DNA from: Micromonospora endophytica
Lineage (GTDB): Bacteria; Actinomycetota; Actinomycetes; Mycobacteriales; Micromonosporaceae
Reading direction: 5' to 3'
NCBI RefSeq assembly: GCF_003236305.1
Contig: NZ_POTX01000015.1
Span: forward strand, 1 to 49,659
DNA length: 49,659 nucleotides
In this document: piece by piece, positions 1 to 9,243 of the stretch
Layout: the number at the start of each line of letters is the position of its first letter
How positions within the stretch are numbered: position 1 is the first letter of the stretch
The notes under the pieces: model-generated
Told to the model about the DNA's origin: nothing
The model's input: the letters and a program-made list of their open reading frames with translations, nothing else
Databases searched by the model: none
Position numbers and translations under genes: made by a program

Positions 1-34
1 GCGGGTGGGCGTGCCGTGGGCAGGTGGCGCGCGA

Positions 35-778
35 TCAGCGACCGTCGCGGGGGCCGAAGGCGACCAGGGCGTCCACATCGCTGTTCCGGGAGCGCAGGTA
101 CTCGTCGGCGAAGGCGGCGGCGTCCGGGTAGCCCGACTCGGCGGCCACCCGAGCGCAGGCCGCATCGACGTCGTACGCCGTGCGGCGCAGTTGGACGCCG
201 GGGCCGAGCAGCGCCCACCAGGCGCCCGCGCCACCGTACGGCATGCCGACGCTGCCCGGGTTGACGACCAGTCGGCGGTCGACCAGCCGGGTGAACGGCA
301 TGTGGGTGTGCCCGCAGACCACCGTGCCCACCTCGGCCGGCAGGTCGGCGAAGACCTCGGCCCAGCGGTCGAGGCGCGAGTCGACGAGCACGACCTCCTC
401 GTCGTCCCGGGGTGTGGCGTGGCAGAACAGCACCTCGCCGAGACCGGCCACGGGCAGCGTCACGGTGCGCGGCAGTGCGGCCAGCCGGGCCACCTGATCG
501 TCGCGCAGTTGCCCGGCTGCCCAGGCCGACACGTCGATCGGGGCCGGCTGCCCGGCCCGCGTCTCGACCAGATGCCGGTCGGCGTTGCCCCGGACCCAAC
601 AGGCCCGGTCACCAAGGGAGGCGAGCAGGTCGAGCACCTCGACCGGCTGCGGTCCGGCGGCGAGATCGCCGGTGAGCACGATCAGGTCGGCGGCGGCCAC
701 CTCCGGCTCGGCCAGGACGGCCTCCAGCGCCGGCAGTACGCCGTGGATGTCGGAGAGGACAGCGACGCGCTCCAGCAT
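35..778 (-). CDS. Metallophosphoesterase (calcineurin-like, YfcE/MPP family)
   Basis: Predicted 247-aa cytosolic phosphoesterase. The metal-binding blocks appear in the family order: SDIHG near the N-terminus (D-x-H), LTGDL (GD), RGNAD (GN-x-D), CHATPRDDE, and CGHTHMPF (GHTH) in the C-terminal half. There is no signal peptide or membrane segment. I start at the ATG at 778, just before the LERVAVLSDIHG strand; an in-frame start 12 codons upstream would only add a polar tail. The gene follows crp on the same strand after about 100 bp, so cotranscription is possible but not shown. The fold is clear. The substrate (phosphodiester, nucleotide or phosphoprotein) cannot be read from sequence. Confidence 0.9.
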   Translation of the reverse strand: MLERVAVLSDIHGVLPALEAVLAEPEVAAADLIVLTGDLAAGPQPVEVLDLLASLGDRACWVRGNADRHLVETRAGQPAPIDVSAWAAGQLRDDQVARLAALPRTVTLPVAGLGEVLFCHATPRDDEEVVLVDSRLDRWAEVFADLPAEVGTVVCGHTHMPFTRLVDRRLVVNPGSVGMPYGGAGAWWALLGPGVQLRRTAYDVDAACARVAAESGYPDAAAFADEYLRSRNSDVDALVAFGPRDGR

Positions 779-879
779 CGCCCCAGGATTCCGGCTGCCG
801 GAGCTGTCGTCCAACGATTCTGCGCTGGGCAGACGGCACCCGCGTACGGCGTCGTTGCGCGGGCGCGCGAGGACCGGGG

Positions 880-1557
880 TCAGACGCGGGCGCGGCGGGC
901 CAGGCGCTCCGGGTCGAGGATGATGATGCTCTTGCCGTCCAGCCGGAGCCAGCCACGCGAGGCGAAGTCGGCCAGGGCCTTGTTGACCGTCTCCCGCGAG
1001 GCGCCGACGAGCTGGGCGATCTCCTCCTGGGTCAGGTCGTGCGTCACCCGCAGCACGCCACCGTCCCGGGTGCCGAAGCGGCCGGCCATCTGGAGCAGGT
1101 TCTTCGCGACCCGACCCGGCACATCGGTGAAGATCAGGTCGGCCAGCGCGTCGTTGGTCCGGCGCAGCCGGCGGGCGAGCACCCGCAGCAGCTGCTCGGC
1201 GATCTCCGGCCGGTTGTTCAGCCAGGGGCGCAGGGCCTGCTTGCGCAGTCGGGCCAGTCGGCTGTCGGTGACCGCGGTGGCGGTGGCCGTACGCGGACCC
1301 GGGTCGAAGAGCGACAGCTCACCGACCATGTCCGATGGGCCCATCACCGCTATCAGGTTCTGCCGGCCGTCGGCCGCCCGGCGGCCCACCTTGATCTTGC
1401 CGGACAGCAGGATGTAGAGGCTGTCGCCGGGCTCGCCCTCGTTGAAGACGACCTCGCCCTTGCGGACCTCGATCGTCTCCATCTCCTTGGCGAGCGCCTC
1501 GGCTGCCTCCGGGTCGACTCCCTGGAAGATCCCGCTGCGGGCCAGTACCTCGTCCAT
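880..1557 (-). CDS. crp: Crp/Fnr-family transcriptional regulator (cAMP receptor protein)
   Basis: 225-aa global regulator. Residues ~1-115 form a cyclic-nucleotide-binding jelly roll, with [17 protein letters not shown] as the phosphate-binding cassette (E and R conserved). A long dimerisation helix follows. The C-terminal winged helix has the recognition segment [20 protein letters not shown] near residues 170-190. It closely resembles the Crp/GlxR proteins of Mycobacterium and Corynebacterium. GGAGGTG lies 5 nt before the ATG, which fixes the start. A TAGACT -10-like hexamer lies upstream (1628-1633). No cysteines suggest an iron-sulphur (Fnr) role. Confidence in the family is high; the target genes are unknown. 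Confidence 0.93.
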   Translation of the reverse strand: MDEVLARSGIFQGVDPEAAEALAKEMETIEVRKGEVVFNEGEPGDSLYILLSGKIKVGRRAADGRQNLIAVMGPSDMVGELSLFDPGPRTATATAVTDSRLARLRKQALRPWLNNRPEIAEQLLRVLARRLRRTNDALADLIFTDVPGRVAKNLLQMAGRFGTRDGGVLRVTHDLTQEEIAQLVGASRETVNKALADFASRGWLRLDGKSIIILDPERLARRARV

Positions 1558-1627
1558 CGCGCACCTCCGCTTACGCGTGCCGTCCGTCGGCGGGGTCTGC
1601 AGTCCGCTGATCCGTCGCGCGCCGACC

Positions 1628-1633
1628 AGTCTA
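1628..1633 (-). promoter_or_regulatory. Candidate -10 element for crp
   Basis: TAGACT read on the minus strand, about 70 nt upstream of the crp ATG. It fits the actinobacterial TANNNT -10 pattern. I see no convincing -35. The only palindrome nearby is CACGTG at 1638-1643, which is not a Crp site. Confidence 0.4.
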
Positions 1634-1764
1634 GGCGCACGTGAGCAGGAATCGGAGGTGCACCCCGGGAATCTTGATCGTTGGATGTAACGTGCCCGTC
1701 GAGATCAACCGGTAGCATCGCGCCCCCGGTGCGGGCGGGCTGGGGGCGATCCCACCCTCGGTCG

Positions 1765-1770
1765 TAGGGT
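1765..1770 (+). promoter_or_regulatory. Candidate -10 element giving a leaderless cbiZ transcript
   Basis: TAGGGT begins 12 nt before the GTG start at 1777, with six bases between the hexamer and the start codon. No Shine-Dalgarno is present. This spacing would place the transcription start on the G of GTG. Confidence 0.5.
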
Positions 1771-1776
1771 CACGGC

Positions 1777-2433
1777 GTGCTGAGTGATCCCCTGCTTACC
1801 GTACGCCCCGAGGACGGGCGGGACGTCCCGCTGCTCGTGTGGCGGGCCGAAGGCCCTCTGCGCGCGGTCAGCACCGCGCCACTCGGTGGCGGACTGGGCG
1901 TACGTCGCTGGGTGGTGAACGCGACGGTGCCCATGTCGTACGACCGGGACGACCCCGCCGACCACCTGGCCGGCATGGCCCGGCGGCTCGGCCTCGACGG
2001 ACCGGGGGTGGGGCTGCTGACCGGGGTGGACGTCGGTGAGGTGGTGACGCGGGCGGACAGCGGCGTGCGGGTCTGGGCCACGGTCGGGCTGGGCACCCCG
2101 GTGCCCGCGGCGGCCCCGGCCCCGGCCGTGGCGCAGCGCGTCGGCACGGTGAACATCGTGGCGTACGTGCCGGCCCGGCTCGGCGACGCGGCGCTGGTCA
2201 ACGCGGTGGCCACCGCCACCGAGGCGAAGGCGCAGGCGATCGCGGACCTGGGCCTGGCCGGCACCGGTACCCCTACCGACGCGGTGACAGTCCTCTGCCC
2301 GCCGGACGGTCCGCTGCACGCCTACGGCGGACCGCGCTCCACCTGGGGGGCACCCCTCGCCCGCGCGGTGCACGCAGCGGTGTGTGCGGTCGGGGTCGAC
2401 ACGGTGCCATGGTCGGATCGGCTGCCGGGCTGA
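1777..2433 (+). CDS. cbiZ: Adenosylcobinamide amidohydrolase (CbiZ family)
   Basis: 218 aa. CbiZ removes the aminopropanol side chain from adenosylcobinamide so that salvaged corrinoids can re-enter cobalamin synthesis as adenosylcobyric acid. Recognition rests on the family core GTVNIVAYVPARLGDAALVN, followed by ATATEAKAQAI and GTGTPTDAVTVLCP, in the expected order and at about the usual length. The protein is cytosolic. The GTG start has no ribosome binding site but has a well-placed -10 hexamer, which suggests leaderless expression. No other cobalamin genes are nearby. I see no cobalamin riboswitch in the upstream 220 bp. Confidence 0.88.
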   Translation: MLSDPLLTVRPEDGRDVPLLVWRAEGPLRAVSTAPLGGGLGVRRWVVNATVPMSYDRDDPADHLAGMARRLGLDGPGVGLLTGVDVGEVVTRADSGVRVWATVGLGTPVPAAAPAPAVAQRVGTVNIVAYVPARLGDAALVNAVATATEAKAQAIADLGLAGTGTPTDAVTVLCPPDGPLHAYGGPRSTWGAPLARAVHAAVCAVGVDTVPWSDRLPG

Positions 2434-2490
2434 GACTCCCACCCGATCGGCCGTCGTGGACGCGTTATCCGGCCGGTAGGGTCGCCCACG

Positions 2491-3639
2491 ATGTATGCTG
2501 CCGCCCTTTCCGTGTCCCGATCGCGTCGCCGCCGCGTGGCCGCAGTCGGGGCGCTGCTCGTCGCCCTTGTGCTGGCCGGTTGTGGTGACTCCGGCGGGCA
2601 GCCGGTCTGGCAACCCGGCGTGGGTGGTGGCGGCACGGGCGGGCCGGTCGAGTCGAGCCCTCCGGCACCCAAGCCGATCTCGCTCTCCGCCACCGGCGAC
2701 ATCGTCATGGCCATGGCACCCAACCGGATGCCGCCTAACGACGGCAAGGGCTTCTTCGACTCGGTCAAGAAGGCGCTCGCCGCCGACCTGGTGATGGGCA
2801 ACCTGGAAGAGCCGTTGACCGAGGACACCGGCGTCAGCAAGTGCGGGCCCGACTCGACGAGTTGCTTTGCGTTCCGGGCCCCGCCCGGGTACGCCAAACA
2901 CCTCGCCGACGCCGGGTTCGACCTGCTCAACCAGGCCAACAACCACGGCAACGACTTCGGGGCGAAGGGGTACGAAAACACCCAGCAGGCACTGGAGGAG
3001 CACGGCCTCGAACACACCGGGGCGCCCAACCAGATCACCGTGGTCGACGTCAAGGGCGTCAAGGTGGCGGTCGCCGGCTTCTCCTCGTACGCCTGGTCGA
3101 ACAGTCTTGTCGACATCCCGGCCGCGAAGAAGGTGATCGCCAAGGCCGCCACCATGGCAGACATCGTGGTGGTGCAGGTGCACATGGGTGCCGAGGGCGC
3201 GGAGATGACCCGGGTCCGGCCGGGTACCGAGACCTACGTCGGTGAGAACCGGGGCGATCCGATCAAGTTCTCCCGGGCGATGATCGACTCCGGCGCCGAC
3301 CTGGTGGTCGGCCATGGCCCGCACGTGCTGCGCGGCATGGAGTTCTACAAGGGCCGGCTGATCGCGTACAGCCTGGGCAACTTCGCCGGCGGCGGCAACT
3401 CGCTGAGCAACACCGGCCGGCTCGGCTGGGGTGGCGTGCTCAAGGTCAAGTTGAATCCGGACGGCAGTTGGGCGGGCGGCTCGTTCGCCTCCACCTACAT
3501 GAACGACGTCCGCCTGCCGACCATGGATCCCGACGACCGTGGCCTCGGGTTGCTCCGGGAGCTCAGCAAGCTCGACTTCCCGGAGTCCGGCGCGCAGCTC
3601 GACGACTCCGGGAAGATCAGCCCGCCGGACGCCGACTGA
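2491..3639 (+). CDS. CapA-family (PGA_cap) lipoprotein
   Basis: 382 aa. The N-terminus has a basic region, a hydrophobic stretch and a lipobox ending LVLAGC, with the lipidated Cys near residue 31, so the protein is probably anchored outside the membrane. A short Gly/Pro linker leads into a calcineurin-like domain related to poly-gamma-glutamate capsule protein Cap[56 protein letters not shown] and [11 protein letters not shown]. Actinobacterial members of this family are mostly uncharacterised, and no capB/capC genes are adjacent, so capsule synthesis should not be assumed. TAGGGT at 2477-2482 begins 14 nt before the ATG, and the gene may be leaderless. Confidence 0.87.
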   Translation: MYAAALSVSRSRRRRVAAVGALLVALVLAGCGDSGGQPVWQPGVGGGGTGGPVESSPPAPKPISLSATGDIVMAMAPNRMPPNDGKGFFDSVKKALAADLVMGNLEEPLTEDTGVSKCGPDSTSCFAFRAPPGYAKHLADAGFDLLNQANNHGNDFGAKGYENTQQALEEHGLEHTGAPNQITVVDVKGVKVAVAGFSSYAWSNSLVDIPAAKKVIAKAATMADIVVVQVHMGAEGAEMTRVRPGTETYVGENRGDPIKFSRAMIDSGADLVVGHGPHVLRGMEFYKGRLIAYSLGNFAGGGNSLSNTGRLGWGGVLKVKLNPDGSWAGGSFASTYMNDVRLPTMDPDDRGLGLLRELSKLDFPESGAQLDDSGKISPPDAD

Positions 3640-3697
3640 CCCGGGCCGGTACGCCAGGCCGGCGGGACGGTCGGTGCGACGACGTAGGCTGGCCGTC

Positions 3698-4477
3698 GTG
3701 ACCAGAAGTGCCACCGAGACCGACCTCGGGCGGACCCGGCGGGCGCGGCGGATCGGCCGCGTGCTCGCCGAGACCCACCCCGACGCGCACTGCGAGCTGA
3801 ACCATGCCAACCCGCTGGAGTTGGCCGTCGCCACCATCCTCTCGGCCCAGTGCACCGACAAGAAGGTGAACGAGGTCACCCCCAAGCTCTTCGCCCGCTA
3901 CCCGACCGCCGCCGACTACGCCGGGGCGGACCGGGGCGAGTTGGAGGAGCTGATCCGGCCCACCGGCTTCTACCGCAACAAGACCAGCTCGCTGATCCAG
4001 CTCGGTCAGGCACTCGTCGAGCGGTACGACGGTGAGGTCCCCGGCCGGCTGGTCGACCTGGTGACGCTGCCCGGGATCGGCCGCAAGACCGCCAACGTCA
4101 TCCTCGGCAACGCCTTCGACGTGCCCGGCATCACCGTCGACACCCACTTCCAGCGGCTGGTGCAGCGCTGGCGGCTGACCACCGAGACCGACCCGGTCAA
4201 GATCGAGCATGCGATCGGCGCGATGTTCCCCAAGCGCGACTGGACCATGCTGTCGCACCGGATCATCTTCCACGGCCGCCGGGTCTGCCACGCCCGCAAG
4301 CCCGCCTGCGGGGCGTGCACCCTGGCCACGCTCTGCCCGTCGTACGACACCGGCCCGACCGAGCCGGCCGCAGCGGCGAAGCTGCTCAAGGGTCCTCGGG
4401 CCCGCGACCTCGCGGTCGCCGCCGGCGTCGACCCCGACCTCGTGCCCGTGCAGGCGGTCCGGGCGGAGGTGCCATGA
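3698..4477 (+). CDS. nth: Endonuclease III (DNA glycosylase/AP lyase)
   Basis: 259 aa. Base-excision repair enzyme that removes oxidised pyrimidines and nicks abasic sites. The helix-hairpin-helix is [14 protein letters not shown] with the catalytic Lys at 130; the catalytic Asp is D148 in ITVDTHF. A C-x6-C-x2-C-x5-C cluster (C197, C204, C207, C213) binds the 4Fe-4S centre. I chose the GTG at 3698 because it precedes the conserved start of the domain and has a TAGGCT hexamer 13 nt upstream. A longer frame beginning inside capA is not credible. The stop overlaps the next ATG by 4 bp, so nth, the TlpA-like gene and the NUDIX gene form an operon. Confidence 0.95.
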   Translation: MTRSATETDLGRTRRARRIGRVLAETHPDAHCELNHANPLELAVATILSAQCTDKKVNEVTPKLFARYPTAADYAGADRGELEELIRPTGFYRNKTSSLIQLGQALVERYDGEVPGRLVDLVTLPGIGRKTANVILGNAFDVPGITVDTHFQRLVQRWRLTTETDPVKIEHAIGAMFPKRDWTMLSHRIIFHGRRVCHARKPACGACTLATLCPSYDTGPTEPAAAAKLLKGPRARDLAVAAGVDPDLVPVQAVRAEVP

Positions 4478-5085
4478 TCCGCCGCCTCACCCTGCTCTGC
4501 GTCGCGGTGCTGCTGCTGGTCACCACCGGTTGCACCGCCGAGCCCGAGCCCGACTCGCCCACCCCGCGGGACGCCGCCGCCAGCCGGCCGTCACCGTTCG
4601 AGGAGTGCGCCGCGCTCACCGCGGGCCCGACCGCCCCCGCTGACCCCGGCACCGCCTCCGGTGACCTGCTGCCGGAGCTGACCCTGCCCTGCTTCACCGG
4701 CGGTGCCCAGGTCACCCTGCGGGAGGTGGCCGGGCCGGCAGTGATCAACATTTGGGCCTCCTGGTGCGCACCCTGCCGTGAGGAACTGCCCGCCTTCCAG
4801 CGGCTCAGCCAACGCGCCGCAGGACAACTGCGGGTCATCGGGGTCAACAACCGGGACAGCCGCGAGGCCGCCCAGTCCATCGGCGAGGATTTCGGCGTAC
4901 GGTTTCCGATGCTCTTCGACCAGGGTGAGGCGTTGCGGCGGGCGCTGCGCCGCAACGCGTTCCCGCTCACCGTGTTCGTCGCCGCCGACGGGCGGATCCG
5001 GCACATCGACACCTCAGGTGCCCTCGACGACGCGCAACTCGCCACGCTCGTCCGACAGCACCTCGACGTCACGGTGCCCGCGTGA
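4474..5085 (+). CDS. TlpA/ResA-like thioredoxin-fold lipoprotein
   Basis: 203 aa. The signal sequence [20 protein letters not shown] has a lipobox Cys at residue 20. A Pro/Ala-rich linker follows, then a thioredoxin-like domain starting around [12 protein letters not shown] with the redox motif WCAPC. The cis-Pro region is NAFPLTVFV. Such proteins are membrane-tethered thiol reductases, usually serving cytochrome c maturation or extracytoplasmic disulfide exchange; no ccs/res genes are beside it, so its partner is unknown. The ATG overlaps the nth stop (ATGA), and the gene's own stop overlaps the next start (GTGA), so translation is probably coupled. Confidence 0.9.
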   Translation: MIRRLTLLCVAVLLLVTTGCTAEPEPDSPTPRDAAASRPSPFEECAALTAGPTAPADPGTASGDLLPELTLPCFTGGAQVTLREVAGPAVINIWASWCAPCREELPAFQRLSQRAAGQLRVIGVNNRDSREAAQSIGEDFGVRFPMLFDQGEALRRALRRNAFPLTVFVAADGRIRHIDTSGALDDAQLATLVRQHLDVTVPA

Positions 5086-5801
5086 GCCACGTCCGATCGG
5101 CGAACGGTGGGCGGCGGCAGCCGCCGGGCTGGATGACGCCGCTGCTGACCCGGCTCGGCACCGCGCGTCGCGAGGACTTCACCCCGCTTCGCACCCCGGA
5201 GCAGGGCGGCCGGGAAAGTGCCGTGCTGGTGCTGCTCGGCGAGGAGACCGGCACCGGCCCCGACGTGCTGATCCTCCAACGGGCCGCCACGCTGCGCAAT
5301 CACGCCGGCCAGCCGGCGTTTCCCGGTGGTGCCGCTGACCCGGAGGACGCCGACGCCGCGGCGACCGCACTGCGCGAGGCCAACGAGGAGGTCGGGCTCG
5401 ATCCGACAAGCGTCACCCTGCTCACCGAGCTGCCGAGACTCTGGATCCCGGTCAGCGACTTCGTGGTGACCCCGGTGCTGGCCTGGTGGCACGCGCCGCA
5501 TCCGGTGCATCCCCGGGAACCGGCCGAGGTGGCGCACGTGGCCCGGCTGCCAGTCACCGAGCTTGTCGACCCGGACAACCGGATGCGGGTACGCCACCCG
5601 AGCGGCTGGATCGGTCCGGCGTTCTCCGTACGCGGAATGCTGGTCTGGGGCTTCACCGCCGGAGTGCTGGCGACGCTGCTCGACATGGGTGGGTGGAGCC
5701 GGCCGTGGCCCCTCGGCCGGGTGATCGACCTGCCTCCGGTGGCGGCGGTGCCGGCCCCGTCCGCCGGTACCGACGAGGCCGATGAGAGCGCGGTCCGCTG
5801 A
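5082..5801 (+). CDS. NUDIX hydrolase, coenzyme A diphosphatase type
   Basis: 239 aa. The CoA-specific signature upstream of the Nudix box is visible as LILQRAATLRNHAGQPAFPGG read across residues ~63-83. It is followed by a Nudix helix with ALREANEEVGL, in which the E-E pair binds metal. Family members cleave CoA or acyl-CoA to phosphopantetheine and 3',5'-ADP. The extended C-terminus, with PVSDFVVTPVLAWW and SVRGMLVWGFTAGVLA, is typical of the NudL/YeaB group. The start is GTG overlapping the previous stop by 4 bp. Placement after nth and a thiol reductase suggests a housekeeping or oxidative-damage operon, which is inference. Confidence 0.9.
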   Translation: MSHVRSANGGRRQPPGWMTPLLTRLGTARREDFTPLRTPEQGGRESAVLVLLGEETGTGPDVLILQRAATLRNHAGQPAFPGGAADPEDADAAATALREANEEVGLDPTSVTLLTELPRLWIPVSDFVVTPVLAWWHAPHPVHPREPAEVAHVARLPVTELVDPDNRMRVRHPSGWIGPAFSVRGMLVWGFTAGVLATLLDMGGWSRPWPLGRVIDLPPVAAVPAPSAGTDEADESAVR

Positions 5802-5864
5802 TCGGACCGTCACCTTCCGCTAGTGATCGTCATCCCGCGCGCCCCCGGCCCGTACGCTTGACCC

Positions 5865-7043
5865 GTGTCGGCCGTGGATCTCGTAATGCTGTTACTCATG
5901 CTCGTGTTCGCGATCAGCGGATACCGACAGGGGTTCGTCATCGGAGTGCTGTCGTTCTCCGGGTTCTTCCTGGGTGCCCTGATCGGCCTCCAGATCGGGC
6001 CGCTGATCGCCGAGCAGTTCGTGGACAGCGGCACCCGGGTGCTCATCGCACTTGTCGCCGTCTTCGGCCTGGCGGTGGTCGGCCAGGCGCTCGCCGGCTG
6101 GCTCGGTTCCCACCTGCGCCGCACCATCGCCAGCGACGTGGGCCGGCAGGTCGACGACGTCGGTGGCGCGTTCGTCTCGCTCTTCGCGGTGCTCCTGGTC
6201 GCCTGGCTGGTCGCGGTGCCGCTCGGCTCCTCCTCGCTGCCCTGGCTGGCCGCCTCGGTGAAGAACAGCGCGCTGCTGCGCACGGTGGACGCCGTCATGC
6301 CCGACCAGGCCCAGCAGCTGTCCCGGGCGCTGCGGGACACCGTCGACACCAACGGCTTCCCGGACGTCTTCGACGGTCTGCGGCGCACCCAGGCTCGGCA
6401 GGTCGAGCCGCCAGACCCGGCCCTCGCCGGCTCCGAGGTGGTGGCCAACGGCCGGCAGTCGGTGGTCAAGGTGCTCGGCTCCGCGCCGAGCTGCTCGCGC
6501 CGGATCGAGGGCTCCGGCTTCGTGTACGCAGACGACCGGGTGATGACGAACGCGCACGTGGTCGCCGGCACCCGCACGGTGGCGGTGGAACTGCGCGGCG
6601 ACCGGTACGACGGCGAGGTCGTCGTCTACGACCCGGATCGGGACCTGGCCGTGCTGTACGTCCCCGGGCTGCCCGGCCCCTCCATGCGGTTCGCTGCTGG
6701 TAACGCCTCCACCGGCGCGGACGCCATCGTGCTCGGCTTCCCGCTGGACGGCCCGTACAACGCGCAGTCGGCCCGGGTCCGTGACGTCGGCCGGATCCCC
6801 GGGCCGAACATCTACTCCTCCGGCGAGGTCACCCGGGAGATCTACACGATCCGGGCGCTGGTGCGCAGCGGCAACTCGGGTGGACCGTTGGTCTCCTCGA
6901 ACGGCCTGGTGCTCGGGGTGATCTTCGCGGCGGCGGCGGAAGACCCGAACACCGGATTCGCGGTGACCGCCGCCGAGGCCCGGCCGGTGGCGCTGGAAGG
7001 CGCGCAGCGTACCCGGGGTGTCGGCACCGGCGAGTGCACCTGA
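5865..7043 (+). CDS. marP: MarP-family membrane serine protease (CvpA + trypsin-like)
   Basis: 392 aa. The first ~125 residues form a four-helix CvpA/colicin-V-production-like membrane domain. A linker leads to an extracytoplasmic trypsin-like domain with catalytic His231 (TNAHVV), Asp260 (DPDRDLAVL) and Ser338 (RSGNSGGPL). Two cysteines, C210 and C391, sit where M. tuberculosis MarP has its activity-controlling disulfide, and the length matches within a few residues. MarP is known for acid and oxidative-stress resistance through cleavage of peptidoglycan hydrolases. The GTG start has TACGCT 12 nt upstream and no ribosome binding site. It is convergent with the PAP2 gene, with only 4 bp between the stops. 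Confidence 0.94.
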   Translation: MSAVDLVMLLLMLVFAISGYRQGFVIGVLSFSGFFLGALIGLQIGPLIAEQFVDSGTRVLIALVAVFGLAVVGQALAGWLGSHLRRTIASDVGRQVDDVGGAFVSLFAVLLVAWLVAVPLGSSSLPWLAASVKNSALLRTVDAVMPDQAQQLSRALRDTVDTNGFPDVFDGLRRTQARQVEPPDPALAGSEVVANGRQSVVKVLGSAPSCSRRIEGSGFVYADDRVMTNAHVVAGTRTVAVELRGDRYDGEVVVYDPDRDLAVLYVPGLPGPSMRFAAGNASTGADAIVLGFPLDGPYNAQSARVRDVGRIPGPNIYSSGEVTREIYTIRALVRSGNSGGPLVSSNGLVLGVIFAAAAEDPNTGFAVTAAEARPVALEGAQRTRGVGTGECT

Positions 7044-7047
7044 CGCC

Positions 7048-7776
7048 TCACCGCCCGGTCGCCGGCCGGATGTCTCCCGCGTGCCTGTCGAACAGGGCCA
7101 CGGTGGCGATGACCACCGCCGTTCCGAGCAGCCAGCCGGCCACCACATCACTTGTCCAGTGGACGCCGAGAGCGATCCGGCTGAACCCGGTGACCAGGGC
7201 GATCAGCAGCGCGCCGACGCACACCGCCACCCGCGTTGCCGGCCGGGCGGCCGGTCGTGCCACGGCGGGGTGCAGGAAGACCACCACCAGGACCCCGGCG
7301 GCGAGCGCCGCGTTCAGCGCGTGTCCCGAGGGGAAGGCGAGCCCCGACGCCTGCGCCACCGGATCGGGCAGCGCCGGTCGCGGGCGACCGATGAGCAGCT
7401 TGAGCAGCGGCCCGAGCAGGCCACCGACGACCATGGTCGTGGTGACCCAGGCGGCGAGCCGCCGGGCGCCCCGGACGGCCAGACAGATCACCAGGACCAG
7501 GGCCGCGATCCGCAGCGGCATCGGTGCGAAGGCGTCGGTCCAGAAACTCATAACCCGGGTCCAGGCCGGCTGGTCGTGGGCCACGTCGTGCAGCCGCTCG
7601 GCCACCGCCACGTCCAGCCGACGCAGCGGCGGCCAGTCGGCCAGCACCAGTGCGGCGAGCAGCGCGAACAGCACGAAGGAGAGCAGCCCGGAGGCGGGCA
7701 GGGCCGGCCACCGCCGCGCCACGGGCAGGTGGGACCGCGATGATGACGCTGCGCCGCGTCGGCCGGTGCTGCCCAT
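7048..7776 (-). CDS. PAP2-superfamily membrane phosphatase
   Basis: 242 aa with five or six hydrophobic helices. The three-part PAP2 signature is complete: KLLIGRPRP, then FPSGHALNAA, then SRIALGVHWTSDVVAG, carrying the catalytic histidines and phosphate-binding arginines. Likely substrates are lipid phosphates such as undecaprenyl pyrophosphate or phosphatidic acid, acting on the outer membrane leaflet. I start at the ATG at 7776; an in-frame ATG at 7812 would add 12 residues. About 70 bp separate it from mycP, which lies upstream on the same strand, so it could be the last gene of the ESX transcript, although nothing else links it to secretion. Confidence 0.88.
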   Translation of the reverse strand: MGSTGRRGAASSSRSHLPVARRWPALPASGLLSFVLFALLAALVLADWPPLRRLDVAVAERLHDVAHDQPAWTRVMSFWTDAFAPMPLRIAALVLVICLAVRGARRLAAWVTTTMVVGGLLGPLLKLLIGRPRPALPDPVAQASGLAFPSGHALNAALAAGVLVVVFLHPAVARPAARPATRVAVCVGALLIALVTGFSRIALGVHWTSDVVAGWLLGTAVVIATVALFDRHAGDIRPATGR

Positions 7777-7844
7777 GTCGGCAGGTGTACCCAGCCGGAG
7801 CGGCTCGGCCACCTGGGAACCTGCGGATTCGTCCGGCGGGCCGG

Positions 7845-9170
7845 TCAGCGGTGCGCCCGCCGGAACCGGCGCACCATGAGCGCCGCGCCGGTGAGCAGGG
7901 CGACGAGGATCGCCGAGCCCACCCAGAGCCGTTCGGTGGCGACGTCGTCAGGTGACCCGGCCGCCCGCGCCCGCCACCTGGTCTCCTGTTGCGGCCCGCT
8001 CAGGCCGAGTTGTTCGGCGTCCGGATCGTTGACCGGGGTCAGGCCGGGTGCCGAGCCGAAGCCGCTGACCCCCGGCGAGTCGTTGTCGTCGAGAGGGTTG
8101 TGGCCGATCAGCGGCACGTCGGCGGTGAGGGCCGCGATCGGGTCGACCAGACCGTAGCCGAAACGGTCGTCGCGGCCGGTGGGGCCGATGTCCTTGGCGG
8201 TGGTCAGCAGCCGGTTCACCACGTCGCCGGCGGACATCTGCGGATACCGGGAGCGCACCAGGGCGGCGGTGGCGGCGACCAGCGGCGCGGCGAAGCTGGT
8301 GCCCTGCACCCGCCAGTAGCCGGAAGGCGGGCGGGCGCCGACGAGTCCACTGGCCGGCGCGGTGAGGACGGTGGCGCGTCCGGTGATCGCGCCGCTCCAC
8401 AGGTTGTTGCTGCTGCGTTCCAGGCCGGAGACCGCGATCACGCCCGGTTCCCGAGCCGGATACCACACCTTCGCGTCAGGTGAGGTGGCGAGGTTGCCGG
8501 TGCAGGCGATCACCACGACGTCGCGGGCGAAGGCGTAGTCGATGGCGGCCGCCAGGGCGGGACTGTCGCCGCTGCCGCCGAGCGACAGGTTGATCACGCG
8601 GGCACCGTTGTCGACCGCCCACCGTACGCCCTTGGCCACGATGAGGGCGTCGTCGTAGCGGTTCTCCTCGTCGAGCACCCGTACCGGCAGGATCCGGGCG
8701 TCCGGTGCCAGTCCCACCACGCCCTGCCGGTCGTCGTTGCGTCCGGCGATCAGCCCGGCCACCGTGGTGCCGTGCCCGACCGGATCCGGCGGGGTGGCAC
8801 CGCCGGGGGAGACCAGGTCGAGGCCGGGAAGCACCCGACCGGCCAGATCCGGATGGGAACCGTCCACCCCGGAGTCGATCACGGCGACGGTCACGCCACG
8901 CCCGGTCGACGTCCGCCAGGCGATCTCCGCGCCCAACTTGTCGAGCTGCCACTGCTCGTCGCGGATCTGGTCGGAACGTTCGGTGACGTCTCCCGGCGCG
9001 TACGCCACCGGGACAGCGAACGGGGACACGGTGAGCGGCGTGGCAGTGGCGGGTACGACCGTGACGGCGGCCGCCAGCACGGTGGCCGTCGCCGACAGCA
9101 GTGCCCGGTGAGCGAACCATCGAGGCCCGAACCGGCCGCTGTGCCGCACCCTGGTCACCTTCTCAGCCAT
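7845..9170 (-). CDS. mycP: Mycosin, type VII secretion-associated subtilisin-like protease
   Basis: 441 aa. The signal peptide is a hydrophobic stretch (residues ~22-45) ending near PATATP. The S8 catalytic triad is Asp99 (VAVIDSGVD), His133 (GHGTTVAG) and Ser292 (GTSFAAP); CTGN supplies the oxyanion-hole Asn. A Pro-rich tail precedes a single C-terminal helix (SAILVALLTGAALMV) ending in RRFRRAHR, giving the mycosin topology with the protease domain outside the cell. Mycosins stabilise ESX complexes and cleave some substrates. The ATG at 9170 was chosen because the signal peptide follows it directly; an extra 62 codons upstream read as non-coding. It lies 73 bp downstream of eccC. Confidence 0.92.
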   Translation of the reverse strand: MAEKVTRVRHSGRFGPRWFAHRALLSATATVLAAAVTVVPATATPLTVSPFAVPVAYAPGDVTERSDQIRDEQWQLDKLGAEIAWRTSTGRGVTVAVIDSGVDGSHPDLAGRVLPGLDLVSPGGATPPDPVGHGTTVAGLIAGRNDDRQGVVGLAPDARILPVRVLDEENRYDDALIVAKGVRWAVDNGARVINLSLGGSGDSPALAAAIDYAFARDVVVIACTGNLATSPDAKVWYPAREPGVIAVSGLERSSNNLWSGAITGRATVLTAPASGLVGARPPSGYWRVQGTSFAAPLVAATAALVRSRYPQMSAGDVVNRLLTTAKDIGPTGRDDRFGYGLVDPIAALTADVPLIGHNPLDDNDSPGVSGFGSAPGLTPVNDPDAEQLGLSGPQQETRWRARAAGSPDDVATERLWVGSAILVALLTGAALMVRRFRRAHR

Positions 9171-9209
9171 TCCTCGCAGGACACATGACGATCGGAGATT
9201 ACCGGTTCC

Positions 9210-9226
9210 GTCCCGCTTACAGGGAC
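9210..9226. other. Short hairpin in the eccC-mycP gap
   Basis: GTCCC and GGGAC flank a 7-nt loop between the eccC stop and the mycP start. It could adjust the eccC:mycP expression ratio or be neutral. No T-run follows on either strand. Confidence 0.3.
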
Positions 9227-9243
9227 GTTCCGTGGACTTCGCG

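Noticed and set aside
1638..1643. CACGTG near crp as an autoregulatory Crp site
   Set aside because: It lacks the TGTGA-N6-TCACA half-sites expected of this family.
1705..3885. A long minus-strand open frame antisense to cbiZ, the capA-like gene and part of nth
   Set aside because: Arises from high GC; translation is Arg/His/Pro-rich with no domains, while the plus strand carries recognisable proteins.
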